From: Certhia americana
Lineage: Eukaryota > Chordata > Aves > Passeriformes > Certhiidae
Assembly (NCBI GenBank): GCA_018697195.1
Contig: JAGMWU010000052.1
Coordinates: forward strand, 1-64,000
Direction: 5' to 3'
DNA: 64,000 nt
Within the stretch, counting starts at the first letter, position 1. Each line of letters opens with the position of its first letter. A program made the translations under genes and the position numbers. The notes beneath the pieces are model-generated. The model worked only from the letters and a program-made list of their open reading frames with translations, was not told where the DNA came from and ran no database searches. Below, piece after piece: positions 1-11,240 of this stretch.

Positions 1-430
1 GAATTGAAAATAAATGGCATTATTAGCATAAAGGGAGTCCCTAATTAACCAGATATAGTCCATTACTGTAGTCTTCAATTCATTAAATTGCATAATTACA
101 TAAAAACACTGTTGATGTGCTATTCAGTATATCTGGTATTGTCTTCCTAATAATTAGCTTCATAATTGTCACTTTGACAGGGTAATTAAAAATGTTTAAA
201 GATGTTGTGTCAGCCTGTTCTCCTTTGCTGAGCTCAGTTGGATGTCTCTGGAAGATGATTTTCTACCCGATTCAACCATGGTTTTGTATTTGATTTATGC
301 CAGTGTGTTACAGGAATGACCAGGCTCATGGATTACTTTGATGTTCCTGTTAGGCTGATTTTTAAGAGTAGGAGAAAAATAACTTCAGATGTCATTTTCA
401 TTTACTTTTAGGAAATTTGTGATCCCATCC
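1..430. promoter_or_regulatory. AT-rich candidate conserved noncoding element
   Basis: AT-rich block without any convincing ORF. It carries three exact TAATTA homeodomain cores (42-47, 151-156, 183-188) and a TGACAG site (175-180) of the kind bound by TALE homeodomain proteins, all within the first 190 bases. Such clustering is typical of vertebrate developmental enhancers, but AT-rich DNA also produces these motifs by chance. The reading as a regulatory element is inference; conservation was not tested. The element may continue to the left of the window. Confidence 0.35.
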
Positions 431-1188
431 CCTGGTTCATGCTACTGGTGATGTGACTTTCAGTTTTATGGGCAGAGTGTTGTGAAATCTGACATTTGTA
501 GCCCTAAATCTCAGTTCTGTTTGCTGTGTAAAACCTTTCATTCGACATCCATTTTTTATGAAGGGATGGGAGAACGTAGGAAATCAAGGCTGTAGCTCTG
601 AGGTTTGTGTCTGGGTGTGGAAGAGGCAGCATTGCCAGTGCAGGTGGCTGTGACAAGGCTTCAGCTGGGCTAGGGCACAGGTGTGACACCACAGTGGTGA
701 AATGCAGGACTGGAGGGTCCCTGTGCCACTAGAGGTGACACAATGCCCTGGGCACAGTGGTGGGGAGCAGGACAGGAGCCTGGAACTGATAAACTGTGGA
801 GACAGCCGAGGAACAGTGCAAATGTTGTCCCAGGAACAGAGCCTGGTGCTGGGAATGTGCTGTTATGGAGGTGCCTTCTGGAGTCTGTCATGGCAGGCAC
901 TCTGGGTTTTGTGTTCAGTGATTGCCACTTTGGATGGTCAAAACCCTGACTGGCTTTCCTTTTCAACAAAATAAACTCTAATATTCATTGCTGGGAAGTG
1001 ATAAATTAATCTATCCTCACACCCAGGAGCTTTGCCAGCTGAATTTTGGCTGGGAGAGAGTCTGTTTGTGAAAGCTTTTAAGGATTTTTGAAAATAACAT
1101 GTTTTGAATCATTAAATGAATGAAGTGATCTGGTCTTCTGGAATAAACAGTCATCACATGGAAGGGAAGTTTGAACTTCTTTCTTAGC
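431..1188. other. Unique sequence, no gene seen
   Basis: Moderately GC-rich sequence with short open frames only (99 codons at most), overlapping on both strands and without recognisable domains. I see no repeat family and no RNA gene. The segment from about 960 to 1188 becomes AT-rich and leads into the A-tract. Confidence 0.5.
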
Positions 1189-1264
1189 AAAAAAAAAAAA
1201 AAAAAAATCTGACACTTCTTTTTCTTATTTTTGTGTTTGTATTTGTATTTATTTTTGTGATTGG
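1189..1264. repeat. A19 tract followed by T-rich low-complexity DNA
   Basis: An uninterrupted run of 19 A (1189-1207) is followed by pyrimidine- and TTTG-rich sequence to about 1264. A retroposed poly-A tail was considered, but no retroelement body or target-site duplication is visible. A simple low-complexity tract is the safer call. Confidence 0.85.
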
Positions 1265-1948
1265 ACTGTCTCTTACACCACATATTCTCTGCCCCAGCAG
1301 GCTCTGTGGAGACCGTACACATACCCCAGTACCTACAGCATTTGGCCAAGGGAGTCCCCTCCCAGCTGTGCATGTGTCTCCATGTCCAGATGGCCCCATT
1401 CCACCACCCTCCAGCTGTACTTTGGATTCAGTGTTCATAATTGCTTCACTAACAGAGAAACTTTACAATCTGTTGCAGGCCATTATATGCAAACCCATGC
1501 CCAAATAATTGACCCCCTGCCATCCAAATTGCAGAAGTGCTTGAGCGATTTGTAATCTTACAGAAAAGGTTTGTATTCAAAGTAGTTCAGACCTATATGA
1601 AAATATAATTGACAGTGAGATAACAAGGTGTAATTTTGTAGTGACTCTGTCAGTAGGTGATGGCACACACATCCCTGCACTCTGGATGTTCTGCAGCTGG
1701 CAGCGGGGTCCCTGACGTGCTGCCTGGAGCTGAACTGATGCCATTTGCTCCTCTGACTGTCCTCAGTTGCCAGCCCCATCTCACCCTCAGCCACTCTCCA
1801 CGCAGCTGGCAGAGTATGGGGAGCAGGGCTTGGGAAGGGGCTTGGCTGGCAGGGCTGTCCCCACTCTGCAGGGCCAGCACAGCCACGCCCAGCCCTGGCC
1901 ACCCCAGCACAGCACACCGTGCCCGGCTGTGGGGTTGGGTGTGGGGTA
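1265..1948. other. GC-rich unique sequence, no gene seen
   Basis: Unique GC-rich sequence in which open frames on both strands overlap each other (for example a 242-codon minus-strand frame ending at 1558 that runs through the neighbouring minisatellite). No domain, splice-bounded exon or repeat family is recognisable. Confidence 0.5.
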
Positions 1949-2117
1949 GGGCCCTGGTTACACTTTGGAAGGTCCTGGTGACATTCTGGAAAAGGCCCTG
2001 GAGAGACTCTGGAAGGTCCTGGTGGCAATCTGGAAGTGCCCTTGTCACACTCTAGAAGGGCTCTGGTGACACTCTGGAAGGCCCTGGTGGCACTCTGGAA
2101 GGTCCTGGTGGCACTGT
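1949..2117. repeat. Minisatellite, about 21-22 bp unit, about 8 copies
   Basis: Tandem array with consensus unit close to GGTCCTGGTGACACTCTGGA followed by A. Individual units are 21-23 bp and diverge at several positions, notably the stretch around 2030-2055. Because most units are a multiple of three, the array keeps frames open on both strands and creates the repeated peptide seen in the minus-strand 242-codon frame. It is not a CRISPR array: there are no unique spacers. Confidence 0.9.
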
Positions 2118-3731
2118 CCCCACCGAGGTTGGCAGCTGGGCCATGTGGCAGTGGTGCCCACATGGGAGGTGCTGGCAGTGCCACTGTGCTGCTGCCCAGT
2201 TTCAGAACTCTTTGTTTGTAATGAACCATGCATGTGAATGAATCCTTAGGACAGGGAGCCAGGGAACGAGACATAAAAGTGTACAAAGGTTTCTAGAGAA
2301 CCAGCAAGGTTTCCTGTAGGATGATAGATCTCTCTTTAAGTCATAGGAGGAAAGGCTCCTACAAAGAGTAATAAATTCATAAATTTCTCTAGTCACCAGG
2401 GTTATTTCCAACAAAAGAATTTATTGCCTGGCATACATTTCTCTGCTCACAGTAATGAGATCTGGGCTCCAACACGTGACATTTATGACTGGCATTATTA
2501 AAAAAAAAGGAAAAGACATACAGTCTTCGAGGAAAATATGTGGAACAAATCTGTGGTTCACATGTACAATATATTCATACTCCAAACACTGCAGGCTGAG
2601 CTGGGTTTCAGCCAGGGAACCAGCAATACTTTTGTGGATGTTTTCCTGGGGAAATGCGCTGCAGTGGGACTGCTGACCCTGGATGGTCTCCAGTCTGCTG
2701 CAACCCCAGCCACCAGCAGAAGTTTTGAAGGTGTCCTGTCCTCAGCCATGGCAGCAGCCAATGTGCAGACTGTGTGTGGGGATATCCAGTCCCCAGGTGC
2801 CTGGGACTCAGACACGGGGCTCACATCCCGTGTGAAAGGCAGTGGCAAAGGACGGGCACACCCTGTCTGCAGGATGGTCACTTTCATGTCAGATTCGTAG
2901 GAAGAAAGCAAAGGCATTACTGCACAGCAGGACTGCTTATGCAGCTCCAGCCTGGGGTAGTGTTTGCTCAATAAAACAGATGAAAACAGTGTCTGCAGCA
3001 GCAGTGAGCGCAGCAGCTGCAGGGCCGGGCCGGATTATGCAGATATGTCTGCTGGAGGAGGAACTCAGCCTACCTTTGTGTCTTGTAATAAAACTTTACA
3101 CTTGCTCAGTGCATTTTAATGAATTCTCTGTGCCCCTCCTGCCTGTAGGAGGCATCCAAACGCTCTGCGTGGTGCTGGAAAGCTCTCGGCTCTCTGCGAG
3201 CTCTGTAGCGAATGCTCCCAGAGCTGCCGGGGAGAATCATCATCCTCAGCCTCTTGCTGCCACACTCCTGTGCCGGGAGGCACCTGCCCAGGGCGGCCTC
3301 CTCAGCAAACTGCCCTCAGAGCATCCCAGTCTGACTGACGGCAAGGGGACCCTGCCCTCTGGGAGCGGGATGCCAGCCAGCCATGGGAAAGGGCTGTGCA
3401 GGGAAAACCCAGGTTATGGGAGAAGGTCAAAGTGTGACCCCACTCTGATCAGATGGAGGATGCAAGTGTCTGATTTGGGGCTGGGGGCGATGGAAAGAGG
3501 CTGGCAAAGCATGCAGTTACCTGAGGTGTGATATGGTCTGCCCCCTCTCACCTTCCACTGCCTGCAGAGGATGTGACCCTGCTTGATCCAGGGTGTGCAT
3601 GCAGAGTCCAGTCCCACGGGACACTCCAGAAACTCTCTGCAAATGGGATTGCCAAGTGTGCTCACTGTGTTAATCCTTTTTGTACCCTTGGTTATGTGGA
3701 CCTCTGTAATATCAGGCAAAAACCCTAGGAA
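2118..3731. other. Unique sequence, no gene seen
   Basis: Mixed-composition sequence. The longest open frame is 229 codons at 2842-3531 on the plus strand. It overlaps other open frames, has no recognisable domain and shows no start or splice context that singles it out. I see no repeat family. Confidence 0.5.
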
Positions 3732-3759
3732 TTATCCTGCAAATTTGTTTGCAGGATAA
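3732..3759. repeat. Perfect 12-bp inverted repeat with 4-nt loop
   Basis: The left arm TTATCCTGCAAA (3732-3743) and the right arm TTTGCAGGATAA (3748-3759) are exact reverse complements around the loop TTTG. The dyad is short and no flanking target-site duplication was seen, so it is reported as a structural feature without an assigned function. Confidence 0.9.
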
Positions 3760-3989
3760 ATGCATCTAATAGGATAGGATTTATAAAATGCAGTGATGGA
3801 ATTGGGTGTGATGACACCTCTCCAAGAGCACTTTGACTAGTGGTGGTAATACTTCCCCAGGGAGCACTGTATGCTCTACTTGCACTCCAAAGGGATATGT
3901 TCTGGGAGTTAATCCTCTGATGGCAAGGCTGTCAATTATTGATACTTCATGTTTAGCTTTCCTACAAAGCTAGAAGTCTTCTGGAAGCC
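3760..3989. other. Unique AT-leaning sequence, nothing recognised
   Basis: No ORF of note, no repeat and no RNA gene were recognised between the small dyad at 3732-3759 and the AT-rich block beginning near 3990. Confidence 0.4.
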
Positions 3990-4260
3990 TTTAGATTAGC
4001 AGAATGATTGAATAATTGATATTACACGATTTATTGGATTTTTGAAAAATTGACAGTGTGGGCTGTCTGAGGAGGAGCCTAATTAAGGTGCAATTCAGCC
4101 AACCCACCTCCCTCCTTGTTCTCCACCCCCTCAATCTGGGAAGGAGCAGGTACAGAGGGAACGCTCGGCATTTGCCTTGCAGAAAGAGTGAACAGAGTGA
4201 CAACACTTCATTTGCATTTTTAATGAGCAGAATAGAGGTGAAGAGAAAAATAACGTAAAC
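3990..4260. promoter_or_regulatory. Candidate regulatory block with octamer-TAATGA composite
   Basis: AT-rich segment containing a TTGACAG site near 4050, a TAATTAA core near 4080, and an exact octamer ATTTGCAT (4210-4217) followed after three T by AATGA. The same octamer-plus-TAATGA arrangement recurs at 30891-30906. Octamer and homeodomain cores together are typical of POU and homeobox-regulated enhancers, but function here is inferred from motifs only. Confidence 0.35.
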
Positions 4261-7200
4261 AGACAGCCCAGACCACAGCATGAGGGGTTCCCAACATGGG
4301 GTAGGTGTCTTAGAGCCCATTTGCATCCTGCAGCAGATGATGCAGGAGAGATGCTGCACCCTGGACCAGGGTTGTGCATGCAGAGAGGTGAGGATGGGAT
4401 CACCCCTGAGCTGCACTGACACTGACACCCCTGAGAGCTGTGTCTGCACCCCCTCTGGAAAAAGGCACTGATGCTGGACATGGCAACACTCTGCATGCCA
4501 GGGGAGCCCAGAGGCCAGCTGGCAGCCACTGGGCTGTCCGATACTGGCAGTGCACATGACTGTTATGCCTTTTCCTACTTCTGAGCCTGATATTTACTGC
4601 TCAATCCTTTAATTCAGCTCAGCAAACAAGCTAAGTCTGGTTTCCTCTTTGTCATGCCTCATGGCATGCATGGTGTCCCTGTGCAGACCAGTGATGAAGA
4701 CAGTGCTGTTCAGGGTGGGGGGCACACATACAGCACTGCTCTGAGGCAGGGATTGAGGCACAAGGGCTCTGTCAGGGTGTCAGGGCTCTTCCAGTTGTTG
4801 CCAAAAGCCACATGTGCTGGAGGAAATCTGCTTTGCAGGACCATGCTGGATCCCCCTGAAAGAGCCCTGCCAAAGCCTTGTGGGTGAGCATTGTGGCCTT
4901 CTTGGCCACATTTTGGCCTTCCAGAGGATTCCCGTTCCCAAAGCATTGGGGCAGACCCTGGCAGTGCTGACAGGAATGTTTCCTCTGTGGTCAGAGAGGC
5001 TGGAGCTGCCTGGTGTCTGCAGAGTCCTTCTGCCAGTGCCTGGACAGAGACAGAGCAGATGGGATGCTCCAGGGTGATCCACGGAGCATCCTGGGACACA
5101 GCCAGGAGCCATCGGCCCCCCAGAGACCCCTAGCCCCAGGCACAGCTGCGGTGCCTTTGAAGAGGGGAGCCCGGAGCATGTTACTATAGTTACTGCAGGC
5201 TCAGGGTAACAAGCACAGAGATATTTAAAAATTGATTGTTCTAGCAACAGCTCATCCATGTTTGGCAACATCAGGCACATGATGTCAGCTTGCTGCACTG
5301 GCTGCAGCCTCTGATATCCCTGTCTGGGAATTGCTGATGTACCAGGAGTGCCTGCTCCTTGGAGACCTGCAGAGTGGTCTGTCAGTGGCTGTGAGCAGGG
5401 GCAGGCTGGGGGTGGTGGTGGGGCTGGATTGTTGGGAGAGCTGTGCTGCAGAGCTGTGACTGCTGCCAGTGTGTGTGAGGAAAAGGCTTTTTATCCTCTC
5501 AATACATCACCAGTACTGACTACAAATGGACACTCCAGCAGCTCTCAGGGCTTTGCAAGGCAGCTGCCTCCTGCAGATGTGTCCAGCTGCTCATAGAGCC
5601 TGCAGTGCTCTCTGCCCACCTGGCTGCCCCATGTCCGTGTGGCCAGGGAGCCAGCCTGGCTGTGGCCCATCCTGGACACAGCAGTGATGTGTCAGGGCTC
5701 TGCTGACTGGGGCTTGCTTTGGCCAGGGGCAGCTGTGGAGGCTCAGGAGACAAACCTGTGCTGCACAGCCTGTGGGGATGGCACCTCAGCACAGCCTGGC
5801 CAGGGCCCTCCACTGAACTGTCCCTGTGGAGGGATGCTCCAGCAGTCAGCACTGTGCATGCTGAACAGCACCAGAGCTCTTTCTAGGGCAGGGAAAGACT
5901 GGCTGAAAGAACAACCAATACTGCATTTGTTTTGTATGTAGGAAATGGCCGCCACAGTGTCAGGAATTCAATGTATAAAGTGTTTTTTCATTGCATGTAA
6001 AGTGTTTTACATTCCACGTTAATTAACCCTGGGGCTTGTCCCTCTCAGTGCTTTTTGCAGAGCTGGGGGCTGGTTCCCTCAGCTTTGTTAGGTGCAGGGA
6101 ACTGCTCCAGTATTTGGTGTGTCTTCTTTTCCAGGTGCCAGCACTGACTGCTGACAATGTGGCTGACCTCCAGACAGGTGTCACCTGCAGACAAACAGCT
6201 CCCACTGGGCACATCTGATTTGCTTCACATTGTGGCAGCAGTGGCACCGAGTGTGTGGGACATGCCTTTCTTACAGGCTCAGTTGTTTATGAGGTCTTGT
6301 GGGGCTCAGGGGTTTTCCTGTTCTTCCTTCCATGAGACAAGGGGAGTGCAGAGAGATGGGGTTGGTGCTGGTTCTTAGTGCTCACTGAGAGGAGATGAAT
6401 GCAGGAGGACTGTGCTGCTGGAGCCAGGAGAAGCCACAGAAGCTCCCAGCGACAGGGATGGACCAGCTCTGCTCCCATCCAATGCATGATACACACAGAG
6501 CCCTGAGAAGAGAAATGTTTCAATTATTTGTATTCTATATGTGAGGGGGTTAATTGCAGTGATGGTAAAGACAGGCATTGGCATGACAATTTGATTAGAA
6601 AGGAACTTTGGTTCTCAGAGAAATGTAGCCAGAGGTTCTCTCTGAAGCAGCAGTTTTTACCCCAAGGCTGCATTGCCTGTTGAGAGGGGACTGGGGAGAG
6701 CTTTGGTATGATTTCATGCACCAGTTGGTCTATCTTCATCTAAGTGCTGCTTGTGCTCACAAATCCCTGTCTCTGGGCAGGGGTGATAAAATCTCAATGC
6801 ATTTCTGTCTGTGCAGTAAGAAGTTTGAAAAGATACATTAACAAGTTTTTTTAATTGCTGTGTATCAATGCCAGAAGCTTGGCTTATACACAAGATTTAG
6901 ATTTGCTCCTTTATGAGAGTCCATTTCAACTACTTGTTGTGGCTGAGACCTGCTGGGAAAGTTGGCTGAAAGTTACATTGGAAAACCTCTAGCCAGAAAG
7001 CTGTTGGAAGGGACTGGGAGGCAAAGATGGTGCAAGGTCCATCTCAGCAGATGGGTCAGTGGTGCTGGGTGTCCTGGTGTGCAGGGTATGAGGTGGGGTG
7101 GTGGCTGATGTTTGCTGGAGAATGAAATCGTCCTGTGGGGTGGGAGCCTTCAGGAGAGGATCTATTTCCTTTCAGAGACAGGCTGTGGAAGCAGCTCCCT

Positions 7201-7288
7201 TCAGCCCCTACTGAGGGGACAGAGCTCAGGTAGCAGACACTGGGTCTGGAAGACAAAGGTCTCTCTAACTAGATGCAGCTGAAGACAG
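4261..7288. other. GC-moderate unique sequence, no gene seen
   Basis: Three kilobases of unique sequence with many short overlapping ORFs (172 codons at most, 4780-5298 minus) that look like chance openings: both strands and several frames are open over the same bases. AT-richer patches occur at 5950-6020, 6520-6600 and 6820-6900. No RNA gene or interspersed repeat was recognised before the old CR1 fragment at 7289. Confidence 0.45.
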
Positions 7289-7365
7289 GCAAGTTTAGAT
7301 TAGAGAGAAATTACACAGTGGGAACTGAATGTAATTAAACTCTGGAACAATGGACCTCAGGTCTC
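7289..7365 (+). mobile_element. Degraded CR1/L3-type LINE fragment
   Basis: The segment begins with a CAAGTTTAGATTAGA-like phrase (7290-7304) and ends with a CTCTGGAACAATGGAC-like phrase (7339-7354). Both occur in this order in the 3' portion of CR1/L3 LINEs, and the first is also present inside the better preserved CR1 copy at 7801-7812. The spacing and many substitutions suggest an old fragment. It could be an older insertion or a detached piece of a larger one; a repeat-library search would settle the family. Confidence 0.5.
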
Positions 7366-7512
7366 TTCCTCATTAGAAATGCTGGCTGTGAAGATCAAAT
7401 GTTTTCTTTCTAAAAAAGACTTGTGGTTGCTCAAACTGGAGTTAATCCAGGGTAGTCCGAAGGTTTGTACTGGGTACAAGGTCATCCTGGGTGATCATCA
7501 CATCTGTCCTGC
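7366..7512. other. Short spacer between two CR1 segments
   Basis: About 150 bp with no recognised feature. It could still hold unrecognised LINE sequence, because the bases just before 7513 (phrases resembling a tracking-record of a CR1 body) are hard to assign by eye. Confidence 0.3.
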
Positions 7513-8007
7513 TCAGGTGAGACCCACCTGCAGTGCTGCATCCAGCTCTGGGACCCAGCACAGGAAGGATGTGGAGCTGTTGGAGAAAGTCCAAAGGAGG
7601 CCAAGGGATAGAATACCTCTCCTATAAGGAAAGGCTGAGGGAATTGGGGTTGTTCAACTTGGAAAAGAGAAGGATTTGGGGTGATTTAATTGTGGCCTTC
7701 CAGGACTGGAAGGGAGCTGACAAAAAAGATGGAGAGAGATTTTTTATAAGAACATGTAGTAACAGGACCAGGGGGAGTGTCTTCAAACTGTCAGAGACTA
7801 GGTTTAGATTAGATATTGGGAAGAAAATCTTCCCTGTGAAGGAAGAAAAGCTGCAGCTGTTGCCCAGAGCAGCTGTGGATGTCCCATTGCTCTCAGTGTT
7901 CAAGGTCAGGTTTGACAGGGCTTGGAGTAACCTGGTCTAATGGAAGGGGATTGGAACTATTGAGCTTTAAGGCCCCTTCCAACACAAGCCATTCTATGTT
8001 TCTTTGA
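7513..8007 (+). mobile_element. CR1 non-LTR retrotransposon, 5'-truncated 3' end
   Basis: This is a clear copy of the 3' end of avian Chicken Repeat 1. In order it shows the GTGAGACCCACCTGCAGTGC phrase (from about 7517), the ATAAGGAAAGGCTGAGGGAA phrase (from about 7624), the TTTAGATTAGATATTGGGAA phrase (from about 7802), a GCAGCTGTGGATGTCCCATT phrase (from about 7869), the CCCCTTCCAACACAAGCCAT phrase (from about 7972) and the terminal ATTCTATG (7991-7998). Severe 5' truncation is the rule for CR1 insertions. Relative to the usual sequence, a deletion joins the AGGAGGCCAA and GGGATAGAAT parts near 7600. The reverse-transcriptase domain is absent, so the copy is dead. The subfamily is not assigned. 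Confidence 0.95.
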
Positions 8008-9085
8008 TCAGGTCCCTCCTGGCCTTATTGCCCACAAATGTACATGCAGGTGGATCCAGACAGCAGAATTTTCACGTGGAATGAAATTACTGGACTCCTG
8101 TGGTGGTGCCTCCACTCTGGCTGCTTGACAGCCCTGCACAGGTGTCTCCTCCCAACCTGGGCTGGCAGTTCCAGTTGCCTTCTGCTTCCCTGAAAAGGAG
8201 CTGTCACTGCCTACACTGAGCAGGACCCCCCAAATGCTGAGGGTGCTTTGAAGATGAATCAACCATATGAAATTATTTTGGGGGAGAGAGGGGCTCTGTG
8301 TGCCATAAACTGAGGAGCTGGATGAAGAGCAGAGACACAGAGTGCACTGCCTACAGCAGCTTGTGTAGCCAGATGTTCAGAGAATGCCATAGAGCCAGCA
8401 CATGATGGTGCCAGGACCTCCCGCCCTTGGGGACAGACAAGGACAGCAGCCCAGGTGGTGCAATTGGCCCATAACTTCTGCTGTTCACTGAGAAAGACAC
8501 TTGGTGTCGAGTCCCCAGCCTGGTGGGAGAAGGACCCTCTAACAGGGAGGTGGTCAACAGTCTGGCTGCCCTCTGTGTGGAGTTTGGTCCCTTGTGGGTG
8601 GATTGGTGGGCATCAGAGAGGATGAAAAAGGGTCCCACGTGCTGTGGGGGGAGGCTGGATTTCCATGGAGAGCACTGCCCATAGCCAGAACCCTGGCAGG
8701 GTCTGGGTACAGCCCTTCCCGGCATGGAGACACCCCTGGGAGTGACACGGGGAGCAAACAGAAGAAATGGGGTCTGTGAGCAGCCACAGATACTTCTGCT
8801 GATGGGGTCCTTGCAAGGGCTTGAGCCTGACCCTTCAGAAAAACTCTGTTTCCTCAAAGGCTGGTCCTGGGCAGCTCCCTGCTGCTTAGCTGGGAGTGGG
8901 GAAGAGGAGCCCATGGAGCACAGGTTTTATTTCTGCAGCCTGTGTGAAGTGATGTTTGGATGGTTTCAGTTTGTGTTGTCATTAGGACTTACACAGAAGA
9001 AAAAAAAAAATCCCTTGTGCCTGTAACTGGAAGGTGAAAGCTAACAGCTGGTCTCAGCTATTATTATACATGCCAGAAGCAGTAA
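8008..9085. other. Unique sequence, no gene seen
   Basis: GC-moderate unique sequence. A minus-strand frame of 187 codons (8351-8914) overlaps equally open plus-strand frames and has no recognised domain. A run of ten A lies at 9001-9010. Confidence 0.5.
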
Positions 9086-9400
9086 TGATTAAAAGGACTG
9101 CACTGTGAGGTAAAGAGATGCCATCCTGGAACCAGATGACTGGGTGATACAATTAAGATAAAGAAATCACATATTGTGGGCAATAGGGAAGCAGGAGTGA
9201 TGAAATGTGTGATTGGGAAGTGTGGGAACAAGATGAAATTAAAGAAAAATCAAAATACAGAGCATAAAATGAGCAGGACTAGGAACAAGAGATGCAGTTG
9301 TTGAGAAGATAAGAAGGGCAGAAATAAATTGAGAGCAAACATGCTTGGAGTAGAAGTGAGGACATAAAAAAAAAAAAAATCTTTCCGAACTCCATTAAAA
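9086..9400. repeat. Purine-rich stretch ending in an A14 tract
   Basis: The plus strand is strongly enriched in A and G from about 9086 onwards and ends in 14 consecutive A (9366-9379). No repeat body is recognisable. Simple purine bias is the safe description; a very old retroposed tail cannot be excluded. Confidence 0.55.
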
Positions 9401-11039
9401 ATAAGTTGCTGTGCTAAAATGAGAGCATTGCAGTCTAAAGGAAATGACAACATTAAACCATTGGCTTCTACAGTCAGTGCTTGGGGAAGGAGAGAGGAAA
9501 CCCCTCACAGGCTGAGCTGTGCTGTCGTTTCACCTCTGAGGAGTGAGGATGGGGGATTTGTCAGCAGGGCTGGTGCAGTCAGGTGGGCTCCAGGAGGAGC
9601 TCAGTGGCTGAAAGTGTTCTGCAGGGCACACAGAAGGGCTGGTGGGGGACAGACCGTGGCATGGGGTGGCACTGAGCTGTGCCTCGGTGGGCACACAGCT
9701 CCAGCACCTGTGCTCAGCTCACCTGGGGATGGAGCCCAGCCCTTTGAGAAGGAGCTCTCAGCCAGGTGGGACAGAAGGGTCCTGAGCTGTCCTGGAGGGG
9801 CTGGTGGAGCAGTGCCTGGGTTGTGTGGCTGTGGCCACTGCTGTGTTACAGCCCTGGGAAAGCTGTGGAGACCTGACCTGTCCCTGCAGCCTGTTCATTT
9901 ACAGCTCCCAGAAAGTGCAAAATGGTGCTCTGTTCACACAGAAAACCTCAGTCAGCTGGGGGCCTGGCAGTGCTCCTGGGGCAGCTCCCTCTGCCCAGGT
10001 CCCAGTGTGGCTCCACATGGACTATTTGTAGGACAGGGGTGAGCCCTGGGCTGCTGCAGGTTTGCCTTGGGCACTCCTCATTGGGATGGTCTGTTTGGCA
10101 AACAGGATGGAGCTGTCTCCATAATGTTAAAATCAGGTTTGGAAGGAAATGTTTCTGGATTGGTATCAGTACTGTGCCCCTGCAGCGTCCTGCTTCTGCC
10201 AGACTGGGCTCCCTTCTCACCTCCCACGCTGCCACTTCAGTCACCAAGCCCTGCTCCTCTTCTCTTGCTGTCTGCAGAGACACACTGGGGAATGAATCTT
10301 AAACCTCCAGTTGGTGATTCCAAGAAACATTTTTCCACATGTCATTTTTTCCTTGACCTCTGTAAAGAGTTATGGGGTAGAAGTGAAATTCAAATCAGGC
10401 AACTCCTATATCTGCTCACCCTACATTTCTTCCCCTCCAAACTAAAAATGAGGAAATATAATGAGACCTGAACAGATGGACTGAGTCAGGGTGAGGATTT
10501 TAAACTTTATTCAATAAAGTGTTGGAGCTAACCAGGAAAATATTTTTTCATCTCTTTAATGCAGTGATCTGAGCTGCTCAGGGCCTCTGAGCCATAGATC
10601 TTCCCCAAGGTTTGCAGGTTTTTGCCATTGCTGCTGTGAAGGAGCAGTGTTGCTCCAGTGGGAGCCGTGCTGGCACAGCAGTGCTGTGCCCAGGGTGAAG
10701 AACCTGGGCACCAGCCTGGCTCCAGAGCTGAGTAAGGATGGAAGTGTCCCAGATAGGATGGGAGCAATCTTTCTCTCTTTTGAAGATCTCCATCAGCTCC
10801 AACAGCTCCTCTCAGTGAATGATGATTTGTGTAGTACACAGAAACCAAAAGTGTAAGTCCATGTAACTGAACTTCAGACTCATCAACAAGAATCATCTCT
10901 TGCATATCTGAATCTGAGCCTACAGCTTGGCTCTGGCCTGGAAGCTGTTTATCCTGTGATGAGCTGGGCTGAGGGCAGGGCTGTTGGAATCCCACCTCAC
11001 TATCTGTGTGTTTGAACTCCACAGAAGCTCCCAGGCAGG
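9401..11039. other. Unique sequence, no gene seen
   Basis: The plus-strand frame of 207 codons at 9419-10042 and the minus-strand frame of 182 codons at 10528-11076 lack recognisable domains and overlap other open frames. A small imperfect dyad (ACTTTATtcaATAAAGT) lies around 10504-10520. No interspersed repeat was recognised. Confidence 0.45.
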
Positions 11040-11240
11040 TGACTGTGCTGTTAATTGTGCAGCTGCAAACACACACAGGGCTTATCTAATGAATTTTTTC
11101 TTAATTAGTTGTGGATTACCACATTTTCTGGCACTGATTTTTGGGAATCCCCCTTGTCTCCTAGGTGACCACATCTAATTAGTACTCATGATCAGGCACT
11201 CTGAAATTGTTTTTAAGGACAACAGTAAAGTCTGTCAAGC
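11040..11240. promoter_or_regulatory. AT-rich candidate regulatory block
   Basis: Two exact TAATTA cores (11102-11107 and 11176-11181), a GGATTA bicoid/OTX-type core (11113-11118) and a TTAATTG motif near 11051 fall within 140 bp. The block is sharply different in composition from the GC-rich DNA on both sides. Regulatory function is inference from motif density. Confidence 0.35.

Noticed and set aside
3584..4384. Two similar ~24-bp phrases ending GTGCATGCAGAG (3584-3606 and 4360-4383)
   Set aside because: Short, imperfect and without extended similarity; likely chance.
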